Source of the DNA: an uncultured Bacteroidales bacterium
GTDB taxonomy: Bacteria > Bacteroidota > Bacteroidia > Bacteroidales > Paludibacteraceae
Length of the DNA stretch: 10,355 bases
Direction: 5' to 3'
NCBI GenBank assembly: GCA_903873355.1
Contig: CAIQOG010000178.1
Coordinates: forward strand, 1 to 10,355
This document shows positions 7,206 to 10,355 of this stretch, piece by piece. Under the pieces are notes generated by a model that saw only the letters and a program-made list of their open reading frames with translations, did not search any database and was not told the DNA's origin. Both the position numbers and the translations under genes were made by a program. Numbering within the stretch: position 1 is the stretch's first letter; every line of letters begins with the position of its first letter.

Positions 7206-7466
7206 CCTACAAAAAATCGATGAAGAAACCATTTTTCCCCGACGAAAGTTATTTTTTGGCCTGATAAAATTAGGATTGTGATGATTGAATCATTGTGTTT
7301 ATCATTTAAAGTCAAACAAGTTTTAGTTACAAAATTAGAATTTACAGCTTATTATTAGTGATATATTATGTTCATAAGAGCTTGTAGTGTAAAAGATATC
7401 AGTGGATAGTTCTTTTTTATAAGTACAAATCGCATAATTTACTGTTTTTTATTCAAAAACTAGTTG

Positions 7467-7474
7467 CATCTTTG
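7467..7474 (+). promoter_or_regulatory. Possible -7 element for the lipoprotein gene
   Basis: CATCTTTG differs from TAnnTTTG in the first base only. No good TTTG lies at the expected -33 distance, although the upstream tract is T-rich. It would give a leader of about 70 bases. It sits between the arms of the inverted repeat at 7421-7430 and 7485-7494. Confidence 0.3.
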
Positions 7475-7550
7475 CAATGTGTCAATTTGTACTTTTCAAT
7501 TGTAATTGAATAATTCAAGTATTATTAACTGTAAAAAAATATTTCGCTTT

Positions 7551-7934
7551 ATGAAAACAAAAAAAATAGCGTTGGCTTTTGTTTTAATGTTTCTATTCTC
7601 AGCATTTTATTTTTCATCATGTACAAGTGATGTATTAGCTCCTGAAGCATCAATAGCAGCTGCTAAGTGTAGAAGAGATTCTTCTATTATAAAAGATTCG
7701 CTTAGTTCAGATTCTCTAAACCATTGGAAAAGACCTGATTCTACAGATGTAAAGCGTCACAGACCTGATCATGATTCAATTGTGATGCACTGGAAATATG
7801 ATCATGATTCTATCGAGGTAAAACACCACCACCGTAAACCGGTATTTGACTCTATTCCAAATGACAGCGCAAGGTCACACAGACCAGGTGGTTTCAACCC
7901 AAACGGGCATAACGATCATCACGGACACCATTGA
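7551..7934 (+). CDS. Small His/Asp/Ser-rich repeat lipoprotein, function unknown
   Basis: A 127-residue predicted lipoprotein. The start at 7551 gives a textbook signal: MKTKK, a hydrophobic core (about residues 6-21) and a lipobox ending FSSC with Cys24 as the acylated residue; the upstream in-frame ATG at 7506 would put a polar extension ahead of it. The mature chain is low in hydrophobic residues and built of degenerate repeats of about 11 residues beginning Asp-Ser: DSLNHWKRP, DSTDVKRHRP, DSIVMHWKY, DSIEVKHHHRKP, DSIPNDSARSHRP. It ends in a Gly/Asn/His tail (GHNDHHGHH). There are 14 histidines after Cys24. I do not recognise a family. The composition suggests metal binding or a flexible surface-exposed chain; both are guesses. 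It is divergent from the LiaF/LytTR operon, which could regulate it, and it has its own terminator. Confidence 0.75.
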   Translation: MKTKKIALAFVLMFLFSAFYFSSCTSDVLAPEASIAAAKCRRDSSIIKDSLSSDSLNHWKRPDSTDVKRHRPDHDSIVMHWKYDHDSIEVKHHHRKPVFDSIPNDSARSHRPGGFNPNGHNDHHGHH

Positions 7935-7976
7935 TGGTAAAAAAGTACACACATCAAATTTTAAATTTCATAAAAG

Positions 7977-8009
7977 AACCTCAGTCGGAAACAAGACTGA
8001 GGTTTTTTT
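7977..8009 (+). terminator. Intrinsic terminator after the lipoprotein gene
   Basis: A perfect 10-bp stem (AACCTCAGTC, 7977-7986; GACTGAGGTT, 7995-8004) with an 8-base loop runs into seven T (8003-8009), 42 bases after the stop codon. Confidence 0.92.
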
Positions 8010-8042
8010 GTTTTATATATGTGCTTAAGATATTATTTCCCC

Positions 8043-8092
8043 GAAAATAGATATTTCTTTCAAATGTCAGGAGAATAGATATTTTAGCTTTC
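8043..8092. repeat. Direct repeat upstream of the aldolase promoter (28-bp period)
   Basis: GAAAATAGATATTT (8043-8056) and GAGAATAGATATTT (8071-8084) match at 13 of 14 positions, 28 bases apart. Each is followed by CTTTC (immediately in the first copy, after TAG in the second). The second copy runs into the -33 region of the aldolase promoter, a typical place for an activator or repressor site. Confidence 0.5.
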
Positions 8093-8119
8093 ATATTCAA
8101 AGAAAAAAGAGTACTTTTG
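8089..8119 (+). promoter_or_regulatory. fba: Bacteroidetes-type promoter of the aldolase gene
   Basis: TACTTTTG (8112-8119) is a perfect TAnnTTTG -7 element. TTTC (8089-8092) lies 19 bases upstream as an imperfect -33 element. The leader would be about 30 bases and A-rich (ending AATAAAATATG), without a Shine-Dalgarno sequence. Confidence 0.65.
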
Positions 8120-8154
8120 CGCTCAAATTATCAAAAACTAAAAATTAATAAAAT

Positions 8155-9147
8155 ATGGTACATTATTCTGAACTTGGATTGGTGAATACCAACGAGTTAT
8201 TCAAAAAAGCGATTGAAGGCAAATATGCAATTCCTGCTTTCAATTTCAACAACATGGAACAATTACAGGCTATTATTTCGGCTTGTGTTGAAACAAAATC
8301 TCCGGTTATCCTGCAGGTATCAAGCGGAGCGCGTAAATATGCAAACCAGACTTTGCTTCGTTATATGGCTCAGGGAGCGGTGGAGTATTCAAAAGAATTA
8401 GGATTGAATATCCCGATTGCTTTACACCTCGACCACGGTGATACTTTTGAATTGTGCAAAAACTGCGTTGATTCAGGCTTTTCTTCAGTAATGATCGATG
8501 GTTCGCATCATTCGTACGAAGACAACATTGCATTGACCAAAAAAGTAGTTGAATATGCTCATGCACATGGCGTAAGCGTTGAAGGCGAACTGGGTGTACT
8601 GGCAGGTGTGGAAGATGACGTAGTTGCAGAACACCACACCTATACACGTCCCGAAGAAGTAGTAGATTTTGTTACCCGTACCGGTGTTGACTCACTGGCT
8701 ATTTCAATCGGAACTTCGCACGGAGCAAACAAATTTACTCCTGCTCAGTGTACACGCGACGAAAACGGTCATTTAGTACCACCACCATTGCGTTTCGACA
8801 TTTTGGAAGAAATTGAAAAACAAATTCCGGGTTTCCCAATCGTATTGCATGGTGCTTCTTCAGTTCCACAGGAATATGTTGACAAAATCAATGAATATGG
8901 TGGTAAACTGGTTGATTCAATCGGAATCCCTGAAGAACAATTGCGCAAAGCTGCAAGTTCAGCTGTTTGTAAAATCAATATTGACTCTGATGGTCGTTTG
9001 GCGATGACTGCTGCTGTACGTGAGGTTTTTGCAAAACAACCGGGAGAATTTGATGCCCGTAAATACTTAGGACCAGCACGCGATGAGTTGAAAAAACTTT
9101 ATGCACACAAAACAGTAAGTGTTTTGGGAAGTGCAGGAAAAGCATAA
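8155..9147 (+). CDS. fba: Class II fructose-bisphosphate aldolase
   Basis: A zinc-dependent cytoplasmic enzyme of glycolysis and gluconeogenesis, splitting fructose 1,6-bisphosphate into dihydroxyacetone phosphate and glyceraldehyde 3-phosphate, or the reverse. At 330 residues it has the usual class II length. Visible hallmarks: PAFNFNN near the start (27-33), HLDHGD (91-96) with catalytic Asp93 and zinc ligand His94, GSHHSYEDN (116-124), EGELG (143-147), SIGTSHG (184-190) with His189, LHGASS (231-236) with His232, and the phosphate-binding stretch NIDSD (275-279). All expected metal and catalytic residues are present. The related tagatose-bisphosphate aldolase branch is possible, but housekeeping aldolase is more likely given its isolated position and dedicated promoter. 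It is monocistronic: terminators lie on both sides and the next gene is convergent. Confidence 0.95.
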   Translation: MVHYSELGLVNTNELFKKAIEGKYAIPAFNFNNMEQLQAIISACVETKSPVILQVSSGARKYANQTLLRYMAQGAVEYSKELGLNIPIALHLDHGDTFELCKNCVDSGFSSVMIDGSHHSYEDNIALTKKVVEYAHAHGVSVEGELGVLAGVEDDVVAEHHTYTRPEEVVDFVTRTGVDSLAISIGTSHGANKFTPAQCTRDENGHLVPPPLRFDILEEIEKQIPGFPIVLHGASSVPQEYVDKINEYGGKLVDSIGIPEEQLRKAASSAVCKINIDSDGRLAMTAAVREVFAKQPGEFDARKYLGPARDELKKLYAHKTVSVLGSAGKA

Positions 9148-9171
9148 CAAACGGTTATTCTGAAAATACGA

Positions 9172-9206
9172 AAAGAGTTGCAAATTATTTTGCAGCTCTT
9201 TCTTTT
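9172..9206 (+). terminator. Intrinsic terminator between aldolase and nucleoside kinase, probably bidirectional
   Basis: A 13-bp stem (9172-9184 with 9189-9201, one T-G wobble, short loop) is followed by a T-rich tract (CTTTTTATACTTTCTTT). On the minus strand the stem is followed by TCGTATTTT, so it can serve the convergent kinase gene too. Confidence 0.85.
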
Positions 9207-9226
9207 TATACTTTCTTTATCGCCTT

Positions 9227-10355
9227 TTAATACCTGAAACTACTTCCACCGAGGAATTCTCTCAATAGCGAGGTTGGTGGAATTTCTCTGTCATGAATAG
9301 GCACAAAATAATTTAGAAATTTAATCAGTCGGTGAGCTTCTGTATATTCATCGCAGTACTTTGGAACTTCAGCTAAAATAGGCTCAGCGTGTTTTTTTAA
9401 TACAGCCAACTCGAATAACAGTGCTGAATTAAACATAACATCAGCTTCTTCCTGATAGGGGAAAATCCATTTTTCTTCACCACGACGCACACTTGCCCAG
9501 CGTGCTATCGTTTCCCTTGCTGAATAATTTCTGAAACGGTAATCACGTATTATTCTTCTTAGCAAACGCGTATCAGTAGTTGGAATCCAGTTGTGATTAT
9601 CGATGGAAATGGTTGTCAGTGCCGAAACATATATTTTAAAGGTTGTTTCTTCTGGTATGTCGGGAATTAGATCCGGATTAAGGGCATGAATTCCTTCCAT
9701 AATCAAAATGCTATCCTCTTCTAGTTTTATTTTTTGTCCTTTGAAATAGCGTTTTCCATCTTCAAAATTGAAAAATGGTATTTCTATTTCTTCACCGTTA
9801 AGTAAGCTCTTGAGGTTTTTATTGAAAAGCTCCAAATCAAGTGCATGCAAATGCTCAAAGTCCCAATCCCCATTTTCATCCAACGGAGTTTCATCTCTGT
9901 TTACAAAGTAATTATCTAAGGAAAGGATTACCGGTTTTAAACCGCTAACAATGAGCTGTACCGAAAGCCTTTTGCTGAATGTGGTCTTTCCCGAAGAAGA
10001 AGGTCCTGAGACTAAAACAAATCTTACTTTCTCCGAACGCTGAGAAATCATATCGGCAATAGAAGCAACCTTTTTTTCGTGTAATGCTTCTGAAATTTTA
10101 ATCATATTAAATGATTGATTATTCCGGCAGGCAATATTAAAATCACCTACATTGCTCATATTCATAATTTTATTCCAACCCACATATTCTTTGAAAATAT
10201 CGAACATTTTTGGAAACAGTATCATTTCTTCCAACTCAACAGGATTTTCGCGATTTGGAACTCTTAATAGCAATCCATCGTAATAGGGAATAAGATCGAA
10301 AATGCCCAGATAATCAGTTGATGGCAATAATACTCCGGCATAATAATCTATAAAA
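9227..10355 (-). CDS. Uridine kinase-like nucleoside kinase, 5'-truncated by window edge
   Basis: A cytoplasmic P-loop kinase of the uridine kinase/phosphoribulokinase family; it probably phosphorylates uridine or cytidine in pyrimidine salvage. The frame stays open on the minus strand to base 10355, so the N-terminus is missing; the TTG at 10327 is internal. The visible part first has a segment (FDLIPYYDGLLLRVPN and onward) typical of the long Bacteroidetes and Firmicutes nucleoside kinases that carry an extra N-terminal region of TGS/threonyl-tRNA-synthetase-like type. Then come the Walker A motif GPSSSGKTT (codons 10006-9980), a LDNYFVNRDETPLDENGDWDFEHL region with the substrate-binding DNYF, and the MEGIHALNP motif. 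The C-terminal part contains RRIIRDYRFRNYSARETI, the usual lid region. No defects are visible. The full protein is expected to be about 550 residues. It converges on the aldolase gene and shares its terminator. Confidence 0.9.
   Translation of the reverse strand, partial: FIDYYAGVLLPSTDYLGIFDLIPYYDGLLLRVPNRENPVELEEMILFPKMFDIFKEYVGWNKIMNMSNVGDFNIACRNNQSFNMIKISEALHEKKVASIADMISQRSEKVRFVLVSGPSSSGKTTFSKRLSVQLIVSGLKPVILSLDNYFVNRDETPLDENGDWDFEHLHALDLELFNKNLKSLLNGEEIEIPFFNFEDGKRYFKGQKIKLEEDSILIMEGIHALNPDLIPDIPEETTFKIYVSALTTISIDNHNWIPTTDTRLLRRIIRDYRFRNYSARETIARWASVRRGEEKWIFPYQEEADVMFNSALLFELAVLKKHAEPILAEVPKYCDEYTEAHRLIKFLNYFVPIHDREIPPTSLLREFLGGSSFRY

Larger units (their letters stand above)
7150..7550. 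other. Divergent intergenic region (401 bases)
   Basis: This A/T-rich gap between the divergent LiaF-like and lipoprotein genes contains no convincing gene. It holds the LiaF promoter at its left end, a perfect odd palindrome ATGATT-G-AATCAT (7281-7293), a 10-bp inverted repeat (7421-7430 with 7485-7494), and a weak promoter-like element for the lipoprotein at 7467-7474 (CATCTTTG, one base off TAnnTTTG). The in-frame ATG at 7506 upstream of the lipoprotein would add a polar stretch before the signal peptide and is not used as the start. Confidence 0.6.

Noticed and set aside
7506..7550. Longer lipoprotein starting at 7506
   Set aside because: It would place a polar stretch in front of a complete lipoprotein signal peptide that begins with MKTKK at 7551.
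9227..10327. Start of the nucleoside kinase at 10327
   Set aside because: That codon is TTG, and the frame continues without a stop to the window edge with residues that fit the family (AGVLLPSTDYL).

Overview
The window looks like a chromosomal segment of a Bacteroidetes bacterium, most likely of the order Bacteroidales; the genus cannot be fixed. The evidence is protein-family content (a paralogue of elongation factor G of the Bacteroidetes type, a long uridine-kinase-like nucleoside kinase, a LiaF-like/LytTR pair), Bacteroidetes-type promoter elements (TAnnTTTG at -7) before two genes, A/T-rich leaders without clear Shine-Dalgarno sequences, and a C-rich/G-rich intergenic inverted repeat of a style I associate with this phylum. 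There are no rRNA, tRNA, CRISPR, transposase or phage genes. Eight protein genes are visible, and both edge genes are cut by the window.

Layout from left to right: (1) a sensor histidine kinase lacking its N-terminus (+); (2) a 97-bp inverted-repeat element filling the whole gap between the kinase stop codon and the next gene; (3) an LplT-like MFS permease (+); (4) an A/T-rich leader with a long hairpin, then an EF-G-like factor (+) whose GTPase motifs are degenerate, ended by a strong terminator; (5) on the minus strand, a probable two-gene operon of a LiaF-like membrane protein followed by a membrane-anchored LytTR regulator; (6) a 401-bp divergent intergenic region; (7) a small His/Asp/Ser-rich repeat lipoprotein (+) with a clear terminator; (8) class II fructose-bisphosphate aldolase (+) with a good promoter; (9) a convergent nucleoside (uridine) kinase (-) running off the right edge.

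Functional themes: envelope sensing (histidine kinase, LiaF/LytTR, surface lipoprotein, possible lysophospholipid transporter) next to central metabolism (aldolase, nucleoside kinase) and an alternative translation factor. The most interesting items are the EF-G paralogue with a substituted catalytic histidine and its leader hairpin, the repeat-built His-rich lipoprotein, a candidate LytTR autoregulatory site, and the inverted-repeat element. I see no clearly undescribed multi-gene system. The lipoprotein, divergent from the LiaF/LytTR operon, is the least explained part.
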